From an uncultured Bacilli bacterium (lineage in GTDB: Bacteria > Bacillota_I > Bacilli_A > RF39 > UBA660), in the NCBI GenBank assembly GCA_934085675.1, contig CAKOHH010000002.1:89112-153111 (forward strand): a stretch of DNA of 64,000 nucleotides, in the 5' to 3' direction. This document shows, piece after piece, positions 50,275 to 59,121 of the stretch. A program made the translations under genes and the position numbers. The number at the start of each line of letters is the position of its first letter. The first letter of the stretch is position 1. Under the pieces are notes generated by a model, which saw only the letters and a list, made by a program, of their open reading frames with translations, ran no database searches and was not told the origin of the DNA.

Positions 50275-52029
50275 ATGGAATGGAATTTAGATTATTTTTT
50301 TAAAAGCAAAAAGGAATTTGAACAAGAAATAAAAACAGTAAAAAAATTATTAAGCAAACTTTTACAAATGAATGAAAATATAGTAAATTCTTTACAATTA
50401 GAAAAAATTTTAAATCTAAGATGGTATATAAAAGAATTAAGCAATAATATATTAATTTATGGCTCTTTAAGTTATTATAAAAATGTTAATTCAGAAGAAT
50501 GTCAGAGTTTAAAGAAGCAGGCAGAAGCTCTTAATAATGAAGTGGATTTGAATTTAAAAAAAATTGATAATGTTATTCTTGGACTTGGTTGGGATAAAAT
50601 TCATACCTTTATTTTTGAAAATAGTAATTTAAGCCCTTATTATTTTTGGCTAACTAATCTCTTTAGGTTGCAGACACATCATAAGGATGAAAAAACAAAT
50701 AAAAAAATAAAAATAGAGAAAGATAGTATAAATCAAAACCTTTCAATATATAATAACAAACTTCGGGATATCAAATATGGCAGTATTAAAGTTGATGATA
50801 AAGATGTTTCAATCACATCAGCTAACTATAGCAAATATATTTCAGCTAGAGACAGACAAACAAGAAAAAGTGCTTATTTTGTGGTGAATAATGCTTTTAT
50901 CGCAGAAAAAGAAGAATTTAGCCAAATTTTAAATGACATTTATCATAGTCGTAACCATATTGCTCTTTTAGAAGATTATAAAAGTGTTTTAGAAAAAGTT
51001 TTATTCGAGGAAAATATTGATTATCATATTATTTATAAGTTAATAGAGGTCGTTAATAAACATTTAAATCTTTCTCAAGAATATTTACATATTAAAGCTA
51101 CTTTATTAGGAATTGAAGATCCTCATTTATATGATTTAGGTGTTTCTTTAAATAATAATTTAAATATAAAATATTCATTAGAGGAAGCAAAGCAAATCAT
51201 TTTAGAAGCTTTGCAGCCTTTAGGAGAAAAATATTTGGATGTTGTAAAAATTCTTTTTGAAGGTCATATTGATACAGTTTTGAATGAAAATAAACATCAA
51301 TCCATCACTTTTTCATGGCATACCTTTTCCTTTTTGAATTTTAAAGGAGCCTATGTTGATTTAAAAAATTTGATTCATGAAATAGGGCATATTGTAAATT
51401 ATTATTTATCCAAAGAAAATGTACCTTTTATGTATGAAGATAGCACTATATTTGTAGGTGAAACAGCATCCATAGTTAATGAAATCTTATTAAATAAATA
51501 TTTATATGAACATGCTTCATCAAATGAAGAAAAAATCTTTTATTTAAGCAAAGAAATTGAGAATTATTATACGACAATTTATAAACAAGTTATGTATACC
51601 GAATTTGAAAATAAATTATATGAACTTAGTGGGCACGGCGATTTAACTAGTGATATATTAAATAAAAATTATGAAGAAATTATTAAAAAATATTATGGTG
51701 ATAAAATTTGTTATGATGATGTATCTTTTATAGAATGGACAAGATTAGGTCATTTATATCGCTGGAGTTATTATCCCTATAAATATGCGACGGGTCTTAT
51801 TATGGCAAGCATAGCAGTAGATAGTCTTTTGTATACTAAAACTCTTTCTAAAGAAGAATATTTACAATTTTTAAGCCTTGGTAGTAGTATGTATTCCCTT
51901 GATTTATTAAAGTCCATCCATATTGACTTAAAAGATAGTCATATTTTGGAAAAAGGTTTGAATGTCATGGGGGAAGATATTAAAAAATTGAAACTCCTTT
52001 TAAAGGAACAGAAAACCAAAGAAAATTAA
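50275..52029 (+). CDS. pepF: M3-family oligoendopeptidase (PepF-like)
   Basis: 584 residues, a mostly helical cytoplasmic zinc peptidase. The zinc site is HEIGH (about residue 368) in LKNLIHEIGHIVNYYL with the third ligand in VGETASIVNEILL. It cleaves short oligopeptides. GAAGGAAGG precedes the ATG. Length and domain order are typical for oligoendopeptidase F. A terminator overlapping the stop also serves the convergent GerM-domain gene. Confidence 0.9.
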   Translation: MEWNLDYFFKSKKEFEQEIKTVKKLLSKLLQMNENIVNSLQLEKILNLRWYIKELSNNILIYGSLSYYKNVNSEECQSLKKQAEALNNEVDLNLKKIDNVILGLGWDKIHTFIFENSNLSPYYFWLTNLFRLQTHHKDEKTNKKIKIEKDSINQNLSIYNNKLRDIKYGSIKVDDKDVSITSANYSKYISARDRQTRKSAYFVVNNAFIAEKEEFSQILNDIYHSRNHIALLEDYKSVLEKVLFEENIDYHIIYKLIEVVNKHLNLSQEYLHIKATLLGIEDPHLYDLGVSLNNNLNIKYSLEEAKQIILEALQPLGEKYLDVVKILFEGHIDTVLNENKHQSITFSWHTFSFLNFKGAYVDLKNLIHEIGHIVNYYLSKENVPFMYEDSTIFVGETASIVNEILLNKYLYEHASSNEEKIFYLSKEIENYYTTIYKQVMYTEFENKLYELSGHGDLTSDILNKNYEEIIKKYYGDKICYDDVSFIEWTRLGHLYRWSYYPYKYATGLIMASIAVDSLLYTKTLSKEEYLQFLSLGSSMYSLDLLKSIHIDLKDSHILEKGLNVMGEDIKKLKLLLKEQKTKEN

Positions 52030-52046
52030 AGTCTTTGGTTTTTTTA
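52012..52046. terminator. Bidirectional terminator between pepF and the GerM gene
   Basis: AAAACCAAAGA pairs with TCTTTGGTTTT, overlapping the pepF stop. Confidence 0.85.
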
Positions 52047-52952
52047 TTCTTCTGTAAAAACAACATTTTGGACATTTAATGTATCTTGCATAGATAATGA
52101 GATAGCGTATTTAACGGTTTCTAAAATATCATCTTCTTTTATTCCTTCATACAAAAATGGGGAAAAAGATAGATAAACTGTTTGTTCTAAAACTTCGTAG
52201 TTTGATAGTTGCATTGAAGCGTTTAAATAGCTTATTAAATTTGTTTCAGTAAGAGGACTGGATTTTAAATGCTCAATAACAATTTCAATTTTACTTTTGT
52301 TATTGTTTTCTAAAATTGTTACAGGAATATAATAAATATTTTCCTCTTCTTTAGCAATATAATACGTTGTTGTTTTACTAACATTTTTTAGAGAAGTTAA
52401 ATTATATATTTTATTGACTCCGATATCTCTTGTTAAAATATAGGGCAGTATCTTATTTGTATGAGGTATTTTATCTAATAACTCATTTTCAACATAAATA
52501 AGGATACCTCGAACACCTTTTATTTCTGTTAAAGAAAAAACTAAACATTCTAACATTTTTTCACTATCTTTTTTATCAATGTCTAATAAGTTTTTATTGA
52601 AATTTAATTTTAAAACGTCTTCTTGTAAAGCAATGGATAGTAATTTTGTTTTTTGAGGTAAAACAGCTTTAAAATAAATTGGCAAATAATTAGCTTTAGA
52701 ACTATTAATTGTTAGATAGGTAATAATTTCTTTAGCTTGTTCTAAAACATCCTCATTTTTTAAAGGAATATTAGTTCTAGCTACTAAATTATCTTCATTC
52801 ATAAGATAAAGGGGAGAAGTATTACCTTTTTGGTAAGTAATCGTTATGTTTTCTAAATTATCTTCTGTTTTAGGAAATGTCAAAGTTATCATAAGCAAAA
52901 TAAGGGCTAAAGATGTGATAATCATTTTTCTTTTGATACATTGTTTAAACAC
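52044..52952 (-). CDS. GerM-domain sporulation/germination protein
   Basis: About 302 residues from GTG 52952 (AGGTGATTTT upstream on the minus strand). An N-terminal membrane helix (MIITSLALILLMITLTF) is followed by two GerMN domains, seen in LSIALQEDVLKLNFNKNLL...LVFSLTEIKGVRGILIYV and LNASMQLSNYEVLEQTVYLSF. In Bacillus GerM takes part in asymmetric-septum and cortex-related steps. It precedes the end of a minus-strand sporulation block with gerE and SpoIIIAH. Confidence 0.8.
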   Translation of the reverse strand: MFKQCIKRKMIITSLALILLMITLTFPKTEDNLENITITYQKGNTSPLYLMNEDNLVARTNIPLKNEDVLEQAKEIITYLTINSSKANYLPIYFKAVLPQKTKLLSIALQEDVLKLNFNKNLLDIDKKDSEKMLECLVFSLTEIKGVRGILIYVENELLDKIPHTNKILPYILTRDIGVNKIYNLTSLKNVSKTTTYYIAKEEENIYYIPVTILENNNKSKIEIVIEHLKSSPLTETNLISYLNASMQLSNYEVLEQTVYLSFSPFLYEGIKEDDILETVKYAISLSMQDTLNVQNVVFTEE

Positions 52953-53015
52953 AAAAATCACCTAATAAATTTTATGATACCTATAAAAAAATATACAAAA
53001 AAAGGGCAAGCCCTT

Positions 53016-53222
53016 TCAAATATCAATCTCTTTTAAACGAATGAGTTCGACAACCGCACTTGCACGACCATTCACGCCAAGTTTTTGCATGGCATTAGAA
53101 ATGTGATTGCGAACGGTTTTTTCACTTATTTTTAACTCTTGAGCAATCATTTTAGTATTTTCATTTTTAATTAACTTTTCAAAAATTTCTTGCTCTCGGT
53201 TTGTTAAAATTTTATGTTTCAA
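53016..53222 (-). CDS. gerE: GerE, LuxR-type late sporulation regulator
   Basis: About 68 residues, nearly all helix-turn-helix. It follows Bacillus GerE closely: LTNREQEIFEKLIKNENTK and SEKTVRNHISNAMQKLGVNG then RASAVVELIRLKEIDI. I choose TTG 53222, placed about 9 nt after AAAGGTGG; GTG 53234 is the alternative but overlaps that site. GerE acts last in the mother-cell cascade with sigma-K to control coat genes. It has no receiver domain. Confidence 0.93.
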   Translation of the reverse strand: MKHKILTNREQEIFEKLIKNENTKMIAQELKISEKTVRNHISNAMQKLGVNGRASAVVELIRLKEIDI

Positions 53223-53280
53223 ATTTTCACCCACCTTTAAAAACTTACCTAGTATAGTTTATGAAAAAGGCTTTATTTGG

Positions 53281-53784
53281 TTAAGCATTTTGAAACTTCA
53301 CAGTTATATATTTATTTGTATCATAAAGACTTTGAATACTTCGCATAATATTATTTGCTAATGAAGAATTATGTTCCTGACTGGCAATGGTAACATTTAT
53401 ATTATCCTTGCTGATTTTTACAAAACTATCATAATTAAATTCTTCTTTTATCTTTTTTTCTATTTTAGTTTCTTCTTCCTTTTTACTATTCAAAGCCATC
53501 AAAGAAAGATAAGCTTCATTTTTCTCAGCACTTGTTTTTTGGGCATCTAATAAAATTTCTTGATAATCATTCATTTGTTTTAAGACGCTTTCATCTTCTT
53601 CTACTCTTAAAGCTGTTAAAAGATTACTTTCCTCTTTAGAAACACTTACTGAACTATCATTTTGTGAAGTCGTTGTATCCAAAATATTTTTTAGACTCGA
53701 ATCATTTAAAGTAACATAATAAATTGATAATACTAAAATTAAACTAAATAAGGTTACAAACCAAATGCTTTGTTTATTTATCAT
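53281..53784 (-). CDS. spoIIIAH: SpoIIIAH-like forespore-engulfment channel protein
   Basis: 167 residues. The N-terminus INKQSIWFVTLFSLILVLS and IYYVTLND match SpoIIIAH (membrane helix residues 8-26), followed by an extracytoplasmic coiled-coil and a C-terminal ring-building-motif domain. In Bacillus it binds SpoIIQ across the septum. No other spoIIIA genes are beside it. GGAGGAAAATT precedes the ATG, and a sigma-E-like promoter is upstream. Confidence 0.8.
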   Translation of the reverse strand: MINKQSIWFVTLFSLILVLSIYYVTLNDSSLKNILDTTTSQNDSSVSVSKEESNLLTALRVEEDESVLKQMNDYQEILLDAQKTSAEKNEAYLSLMALNSKKEEETKIEKKIKEEFNYDSFVKISKDNINVTIASQEHNSSLANNIMRSIQSLYDTNKYITVKFQNA

Positions 53785-53808
53785 AATTTTCCTCCATTTT
53801 CTATTAAA

Positions 53809-53836
53809 AAAATATGTGTTAAAGAAAAAAATATGC
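53809..53836 (-). promoter_or_regulatory. Sigma-E-like promoter of the SpoIIIAH gene
   Basis: On the minus strand GCATATT (53836-53830) and CATATTTT (53816-53809) with 13 bp between resemble the mother-cell sigma-E consensus (KMATATT and CATACAMT). AT-richness makes chance matches possible. Confidence 0.4.
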
Positions 53837-53908
53837 TATTTTTCTCATAATTAAGGGGAGTTATGTTATAATACATTTAGTGTAATATTGGAAAGTGATG
53901 GAAAAAGT

Positions 53909-54667
53909 ATGTACGGATTTTCTTTACTGTTTTTAAAATTTATTATATTTAGTATGATTGGCTATGTTTTTGAAATGATATACTGCGCTATTATTGATAG
54001 AAAAATAACTAATCGAGGCTTTTTTTGTGGACCTATTATTCCAATCTATGGCTTTGGCAGTTTATTTTTAATTTATCTTTTGAAACCTTTTAGTTATGAT
54101 ATTAAAAATTTATTCAATGTATTTTTCCTTGGCATGCTAATTACAGGAGCCTTAGAGTACCTTACCAGTTACTTATTAGAAAAAATATTTCATAATAAGT
54201 GGTGGGATTATAGTCAGGAAAAATTTAATATAAATGGCCGAATTTGCTTAAAAAATCTTTTAGCCTTTGGCTTTGGTACACCAATTGTTTTATATGTTTT
54301 AAATCCAAGTATTTCTTATTTTTTACTGCAAATTAAAGATTCTATTTTAATTTGGAGTTCGTGGATTACTTTGATTATCTTTATTTTAGACCTTATTTAT
54401 TCTTGTGCTGTTGCCTATAATTTAAGAAACCATATTATTGTGGTTGAAGATTTAAAAAATGAAAAATTAGCTAGATTACCAGGAATGTTTGAAAAAATGA
54501 TTAAAAAGCGAATTAAAGGACTTCACCGTTATCCTAAAAGATTGTTTAAAGCTTTCCCAACCTTGTTTAAAGGAAATGAAAGAGAATTTGAACTTATTCG
54601 AAAATTAGAGCTTAAAGAAAAAGCTAAGCAAAAAAAAGAAAGAAAAAAGCATAAAAGTGTCAAATAA
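53909..54667 (+). CDS. CmpB-type (PF06541-like) membrane protein
   Basis: About 252 residues from ATG 53909 (an in-frame TTG lies at 53888). Five or six membrane helices; the start FLKFIIFSMIGYVFEMIYC followed by RKITNRGFFCGPIIPIYGFG is the signature of the family often labelled putative ABC transporter permease (CmpB). The C-terminal 70 residues are strongly basic and cytoplasmic. Function is not established. TATAAT lies about 45 bp upstream. Monocistronic with a strong terminator. Confidence 0.75.
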   Translation: MYGFSLLFLKFIIFSMIGYVFEMIYCAIIDRKITNRGFFCGPIIPIYGFGSLFLIYLLKPFSYDIKNLFNVFFLGMLITGALEYLTSYLLEKIFHNKWWDYSQEKFNINGRICLKNLLAFGFGTPIVLYVLNPSISYFLLQIKDSILIWSSWITLIIFILDLIYSCAVAYNLRNHIIVVEDLKNEKLARLPGMFEKMIKKRIKGLHRYPKRLFKAFPTLFKGNEREFELIRKLELKEKAKQKKERKKHKSVK

Positions 54668-54706
54668 ATGTAAATATTGTGCAAAAACACAATATTTTTT
54701 TTATAA
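54668..54706 (+). terminator. Terminator before the bacteriocin operon
   Basis: AATATTGTG pairs with CACAATATT, with a T run. Confidence 0.85.
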
Positions 54707-54711
54707 AAAAA

Positions 54712-54738
54712 AGGAAATCGCCAATTTTTTTTGAATAT
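54712..54738 (+). promoter_or_regulatory. Sigma-H-like promoter of the bacteriocin operon
   Basis: AGGAAAT (54712-54718) and GAATAT (54733-54738) are 14 bp apart, close to the sigma-H pattern (AGGAWWT...GAAT). No sigma-A -10 is convincing here. Confidence 0.4.
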
Positions 54739-54761
54739 ATAAGTAGGAGGGAAAATTTGAA

Positions 54762-56774
54762 ATGATAACTCAACGTGATTTTAAAGATTGTGGTGTTACT
54801 TGTATGGAATACATAATTAAGTTTTATCATGGTTATATTCCAATAGAAAAATTAAGAGAAGACACCTTTACTAATCAAGAAGGCACAACTGCTTTTCATA
54901 TTGTGGAAGCCTTTAAAAAATATAATTTTGATTCTTTTGGTAAAAAAATAACGTTTGAAGATTTAAACAATCGTTTTTTACCTGCCATTGTTCATATCGT
55001 TTTACCTAATGGTTTAAATCATTTTGTCGTGTTAACAAAAGCAAAAAAAGAAGAAGTTACCTTAATGGACCCGATGATAGGAAAAAAGGTATTATCAAAA
55101 AAAGATTTTACAACTTTATGGGATGGGGTTATTTTATTAGCCATTCCGGAGGGAAAAGTTCCTAAGGTCGACAAGGAGACTAATATTTTAGTTTCATTAT
55201 TAAAAATCGTTAAACGAGAAAAGAAACTAGTTGTAATTATCCTTTTTTGCAGTTTAATGGTAAGTCTTTTAACTATCATTCATGGTTTTTATTTAAAACT
55301 TAGTCTTACGACTCTAGAAACTTTTAATTTGCAAAATTTTTTACTCATGTTCTTTATTTTTTTAACCATTCTTTTCTTTCGTTTGCTTTTTTTATATTAC
55401 GAGGAATATTTAAAAATTCATCTTAATAAAAATATTGAAATTACTTACTTATATGCCTTTTTTAAACATCTTTTTGCTCTTTCTATTGCCAAATTTTTAA
55501 GTTATCATGAGGCTGATGTTCTTAGACGAATTAATAACGCGGTTGAAATAAAAAATTTGTTTCAAAATACTTTTATTAATTTTGCTTTAAACTCTCTTCT
55601 TTTTTTACTTGTTTTAATTTTATCTTTCTTTCTAAATATTTATTTAACTTTAGTACTACTAGGGGGAATGCTTCTTTATTTTGGGCTAAGTTTTATGTTA
55701 GCTAAAGAGTATTATACAGTTTTACAAAAAATGCTTTTAGAAGAGCAAAATTGGCAATCACATTTATTAGAAATGCTTCAACTTTTTCTTTCTATGAAAC
55801 ATTTTAATAACACAAATTATGGGTTAAATGTTTTAGAAGATAAATTTTGCTATTATGAAAAGGCTATGTTTAAAACCCAAAAGAAGGTTTTACTATTTGA
55901 ATTCATTAAAAATAGCTATTTAGAAATTTTATCTTTTCTTTTTATATCAATAGGGCTTTTGCTCATTATTAAAGGAAAATTAGAACTTTTAAATTTTATT
56001 ACTTTTCAAAGCCTTTATTATTATTTTATAAATCCTTTAAAAGAATTAGCGGATATTGGGCCCAAATTTTATTATTTAAAAGCAATTCTTTTGAAAATGA
56101 CCGAGATGATTCATTTAGAAGAGGAGGATTTAAAGGCAAATAAAGAAATTTTAAAGCCTTTTAATATTAAAGTCGAAAAACTATCCTTTTCATATAACGG
56201 TTTAGAGCCAGTTTTAAAAAATATAAATTTAACTATAAAAGCCAAAGAACATGTCTTTTTAACGGCGCAAAGTGGACAGGGAAAAAGCACATTAATGAAA
56301 CTATTACATGGGGAATATTTAAACTATGAAGGTAATATTTACTTTGATAAAAAGAATTTAAAAGATTATAAATTAGCAACAATAAGAGAATCAATAATTT
56401 ATTTAAGTCAGCATGAAAAACTTTATAGTACAACAATCAAAGAAAATATTTTGTTTGGTCAACCAGAAACGAATTTTACTAAGGTTTGTGAAATATGTCA
56501 TTTAGAATCTATTGTTTCCAAAAGAACTTTACGTTATGAAAGTAAGATAGACATTACCAAAATATCTGGAGGTGAAAGGCAGCGAATTTTACTAGCCAGG
56601 GCCTTAATGAAAGATGCTAGCTTATATCTTTTAGATGAATGTTTAAGCGAAGTAGATGAAAAAGAGGAAATAGATATTATCAAAAAAGTTCGCAAATATT
56701 TAAAAGGAAAAACTATCATTTATATTAGTCATAAAAGACATGATGATTTATTTGAAAGGAGTATTATATGGTAG
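54762..56774 (+). CDS. C39 peptidase-containing ABC exporter for double-glycine peptides
   Basis: 670 residues. The N-terminal C39 cysteine peptidase has C10 in RDFKDCGVTC, H87 in LNHFVV and D103 in LMDP, so it should cut leaders after GG. Five or six membrane helices follow (about 155-410). The ATPase has Walker A SGQGKST, signature ISGGERQRILLARAL and Walker B LYLLDECLSEVD. It cleaves and exports peptides in one step. TAGGAGGG precedes the ATG. Two double-glycine peptide genes lie 0.4-0.6 kb downstream in the same operon. Confidence 0.92.
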   Translation: MITQRDFKDCGVTCMEYIIKFYHGYIPIEKLREDTFTNQEGTTAFHIVEAFKKYNFDSFGKKITFEDLNNRFLPAIVHIVLPNGLNHFVVLTKAKKEEVTLMDPMIGKKVLSKKDFTTLWDGVILLAIPEGKVPKVDKETNILVSLLKIVKREKKLVVIILFCSLMVSLLTIIHGFYLKLSLTTLETFNLQNFLLMFFIFLTILFFRLLFLYYEEYLKIHLNKNIEITYLYAFFKHLFALSIAKFLSYHEADVLRRINNAVEIKNLFQNTFINFALNSLLFLLVLILSFFLNIYLTLVLLGGMLLYFGLSFMLAKEYYTVLQKMLLEEQNWQSHLLEMLQLFLSMKHFNNTNYGLNVLEDKFCYYEKAMFKTQKKVLLFEFIKNSYLEILSFLFISIGLLLIIKGKLELLNFITFQSLYYYFINPLKELADIGPKFYYLKAILLKMTEMIHLEEEDLKANKEILKPFNIKVEKLSFSYNGLEPVLKNINLTIKAKEHVFLTAQSGQGKSTLMKLLHGEYLNYEGNIYFDKKNLKDYKLATIRESIIYLSQHEKLYSTTIKENILFGQPETNFTKVCEICHLESIVSKRTLRYESKIDITKISGGERQRILLARALMKDASLYLLDECLSEVDEKEEIDIIKKVRKYLKGKTIIYISHKRHDDLFERSIIW

Positions 56775-57214
56775 AAAATAGAAGCGTTTATAACAATATT
56801 TATGTTTTGTTAAAACTGCGTCCTCGGGGTGTATTCTTTTTACTTCTTAATTGCTGTTTATTTATATATTTTATTTATTTGCTATTTTATCAGAAAATAG
56901 TGTTTTATGAAGAATATCAAGCTTTATATGAATGCGCTGAAACTTGTCAAATTGTTTTTTATCAACCTTTGACAAAAGAAAAAAGCCTAACAAATATGGA
57001 AAATTTTTATGTAAATAATGAAAAATTAATAATTAAAGATATAGATTTTGGAACTACAATAAGTGTTCCAAACACAGTGTCTTTATTAAAAGAGATAAGA
57101 TTAGAAATAGCCCCTCCTAATTTGTCTTCCAAGCAAACGGTTCTTTTAAAAAGAGAAATAAAAGATAAAACGTTTATAGAACTTCTTTTAAATGCCATGA
57201 AAGGGGGTGATTAA
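56768..57214 (+). CDS. Small single-pass membrane protein of the bacteriocin locus
   Basis: 148 residues, start overlapping the ABC gene by 7 bp. One membrane helix (about residues 19-41, FFLLLNCCLFIYFIYLLF) and a 100-residue extracytoplasmic part. Its place between exporter and peptides suggests a reduced HlyD-like accessory subunit or the immunity protein. It is far shorter than ordinary HlyD accessory proteins (above 400 residues) and has no coiled-coil hairpin. Which role applies cannot be told. Confidence 0.7.
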   Translation: MVENRSVYNNIYVLLKLRPRGVFFLLLNCCLFIYFIYLLFYQKIVFYEEYQALYECAETCQIVFYQPLTKEKSLTNMENFYVNNEKLIIKDIDFGTTISVPNTVSLLKEIRLEIAPPNLSSKQTVLLKREIKDKTFIELLLNAMKGGD

Positions 57215-57361
57215 ATGTTAGAAAATGCGACTTTAAAAACCATTCACGGTGGTGGCAGTTCAACTATCTGGACGGTTGCTGGTGTTTTAGCCGGTTTATT
57301 CACATTTTTAGTTGGAGTTTATGAAGGTATTCAAAATGCAATATCTTCATGCAAAAATTAG
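57215..57361 (+). CDS. Double-glycine bacteriocin peptide 1
   Basis: A 48-residue gene with AAGGGGGTGAT just before the ATG, starting where the accessory gene stops. The leader MLENATLKTIHGG has the expected L-12, L-7, I-4 and GG. The 35-residue core is hydrophobic and glycine-rich, with GVLAG and GVYEG (two GxxxG motifs) and one cysteine near the end (SSCKN). These traits fit one half of a class IIb two-peptide bacteriocin. Confidence 0.85.
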   Translation: MLENATLKTIHGGGSSTIWTVAGVLAGLFTFLVGVYEGIQNAISSCKN

Positions 57362-57376
57362 AAAGGAGTTATTTTT

Positions 57377-57529
57377 ATGAGACTAAAAAGTGAACAACTA
57401 CTAAAAATTGAAGGAGGTGCTCTTACCGCCCCTTTAATTAACGCGACAACAAAAGCATTAGAAATGCTTTATAACTTTGGCAAGATTGTTGGAAAAAATA
57501 TTGGTGAATTATTTTTTAAAAGCTGTTAA
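57377..57529 (+). CDS. Double-glycine bacteriocin peptide 2
   Basis: A 50-residue gene, AAAGGAG before the ATG, 15 bp after peptide 1. The leader MRLKSEQLLKIEGG has L-12, L-7, I-4 and GG. The 36-residue core is amphipathic and cationic, with the overlapping GxxxG motifs GKIVGKNIG and a C-terminal cysteine (FFKSC). It is the likely partner of peptide 1. No lantibiotic or lasso enzymes are nearby. Confidence 0.87.
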   Translation: MRLKSEQLLKIEGGALTAPLINATTKALEMLYNFGKIVGKNIGELFFKSC

Positions 57530-57554
57530 AAAAATCCCTCATGGGGATTTTTTA
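57528..57554. terminator. Terminator after the bacteriocin operon
   Basis: AAATCCC pairs with GGGATTT around a short loop with A and T runs on both sides, so it can serve both convergent genes. Confidence 0.85.
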
Positions 57555-58547
57555 ATATTCGGTGAGATATAGGTCATTATATTCATCAAGGCTAATATTT
57601 TCTTCATGTATTTTTGCGGCAGCCTCTAAACCAACATATCTAATATGCCATGGTTCTTCCACATATCCCGTAATATTTTGACTGTTTTTAGGATAACGAA
57701 TAATAAAACCATATTTATAACTATTATTAAGCATCCATTCATAATCTTTGTCAGTTAAATTGTCAAAAGATGAAGAAGAACGTATATCAATAGTTAGTCC
57801 TGTTTGATGTTCAGAATGCCCTGGACGAGCTGAGTAGGTGTCAACAACGTTTTGTGGATCTCTTTGCAAATAATAATTATAAAGTTTAACTTGATAGTCA
57901 TAAGAACGGTAAGTACTATAAGGAATCAAATAAAGACCGTCTAACTTAGAGGCAGCAATAAGTTTTAAATAATCATCCATAGCTACTTTGCGAAGTTTTA
58001 GATTATAACCAGGAATATTTTCTAAGTCTTCTGGAACATAAGTACTTGGTAAATGCCTATATTTACTTACTGTCACGGTTAAAGAATCGGGATTCTCAAT
58101 TTCAGTAATTGTACTATAAAACGGTAAATCTAAATTTAAGTTCACTCTTGTGACGGCATCTTTCATAGGAATGTTTTCTAAAGTTTGATATGCTTTATAA
58201 CGATTGATTTTAAGAAAATCAAAGTTTCTAATTTGATAAAATTCACTTAAATCCACATAATCGTTTGTCAATATGGCAGTGATATTTTTACTACTCATAT
58301 ATTCATAGATTTGATTAATTTCATCGGCTGTGTACCCTTTATCTAAAAGAGTATTTACTTCACTCACAAAGTTTTCTTTACTTACTAATTTGATACCTTT
58401 ATCACTTATTATTTGCTCAGGTGTTTTATTTACCACTAAAGCATCTTTTTTCTTAAAGATATCTGTTTTAAAAAAGATTAAACATAGTATGGTAATTAAA
58501 ATCACTAGTAAAAAGATAATGATTTTCCATTCTTTTTTTATTTTCAT
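57552..58547 (-). CDS. D,D-carboxypeptidase of the VanY/LdcB family
   Basis: 331 residues with an N-terminal membrane anchor (IIIFLLVILITILCLIFF). The zinc peptidase domain at the C-terminus has STYRSYDYQ, ARPGHSEHQTGLTIDI (SxHxxGxxxD) and EPWHIRYVG, all needed residues. It trims the terminal D-Ala (or L,D bond) from wall peptides. The middle region (about 60-170) is an unrecognised helical domain. Convergent with the bacteriocin operon. Confidence 0.88.
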   Translation of the reverse strand: MKIKKEWKIIIFLLVILITILCLIFFKTDIFKKKDALVVNKTPEQIISDKGIKLVSKENFVSEVNTLLDKGYTADEINQIYEYMSSKNITAILTNDYVDLSEFYQIRNFDFLKINRYKAYQTLENIPMKDAVTRVNLNLDLPFYSTITEIENPDSLTVTVSKYRHLPSTYVPEDLENIPGYNLKLRKVAMDDYLKLIAASKLDGLYLIPYSTYRSYDYQVKLYNYYLQRDPQNVVDTYSARPGHSEHQTGLTIDIRSSSSFDNLTDKDYEWMLNNSYKYGFIIRYPKNSQNITGYVEEPWHIRYVGLEAAAKIHEENISLDEYNDLYLTEY

Positions 58548-58658
58548 TTTTTACACATCCTTTAATTAATTATACCAATATTTTTAAAAATGTGAATTTA
58601 ATAAAGACAAAACTTGTCAAAAATGTTACAATTCTTTTAGAAATAGGTAGGAAAAATT

Positions 58659-59036
58659 ATGTTGATTTATTACGTTTTTAGATATGCTGTTGTTATTTTA
58701 TTAGGCTATTTTATAAAGTTTATTGGTTTTCCCTCTTTGTATGAACTTTCTTATTTGTTTTATATTCCCTTTAATTATATTGCAATTAGTTATGGCATTT
58801 TAAATCCTGTTAATAAAGCCAAAGATACTTCTTATTACAAGTTAATTAAGCCATATATTATAATAACTTCTCTGATAGCCTTTTTGTTTACATGGCTAAT
58901 ATGTAAAGATTTTTTAGGCGGTTTTATTTTGGCTACTATAAATGTTATTGAACTTCTATATTTTAAGCCTTCTTTTATTAAAAATGATTACCAAACATCA
59001 CAAAATATTGCCAATTATTTTAAAAATCATAAATAA
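58659..59036 (+). CDS. Small polytopic membrane protein
   Basis: 125 residues with four hydrophobic segments and TAGGTAGG before the ATG. I recognise no family. It lies between the VanY-type gene and the dac gene. A bacteriocin immunity role is conceivable because of its size and topology, but it is 1.1 kb away from the peptides and beyond an opposite-strand gene. Confidence 0.6.
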   Translation: MLIYYVFRYAVVILLGYFIKFIGFPSLYELSYLFYIPFNYIAISYGILNPVNKAKDTSYYKLIKPYIIITSLIAFLFTWLICKDFLGGFILATINVIELLYFKPSFIKNDYQTSQNIANYFKNHK

Positions 59037-59121
59037 AAGAGAAAAGTTTGATTCATCACCACATCGCATTTTTTTGACATAATACACAGTCATTAACATA
59101 AATTGAAATAAGAGGTGTAAG

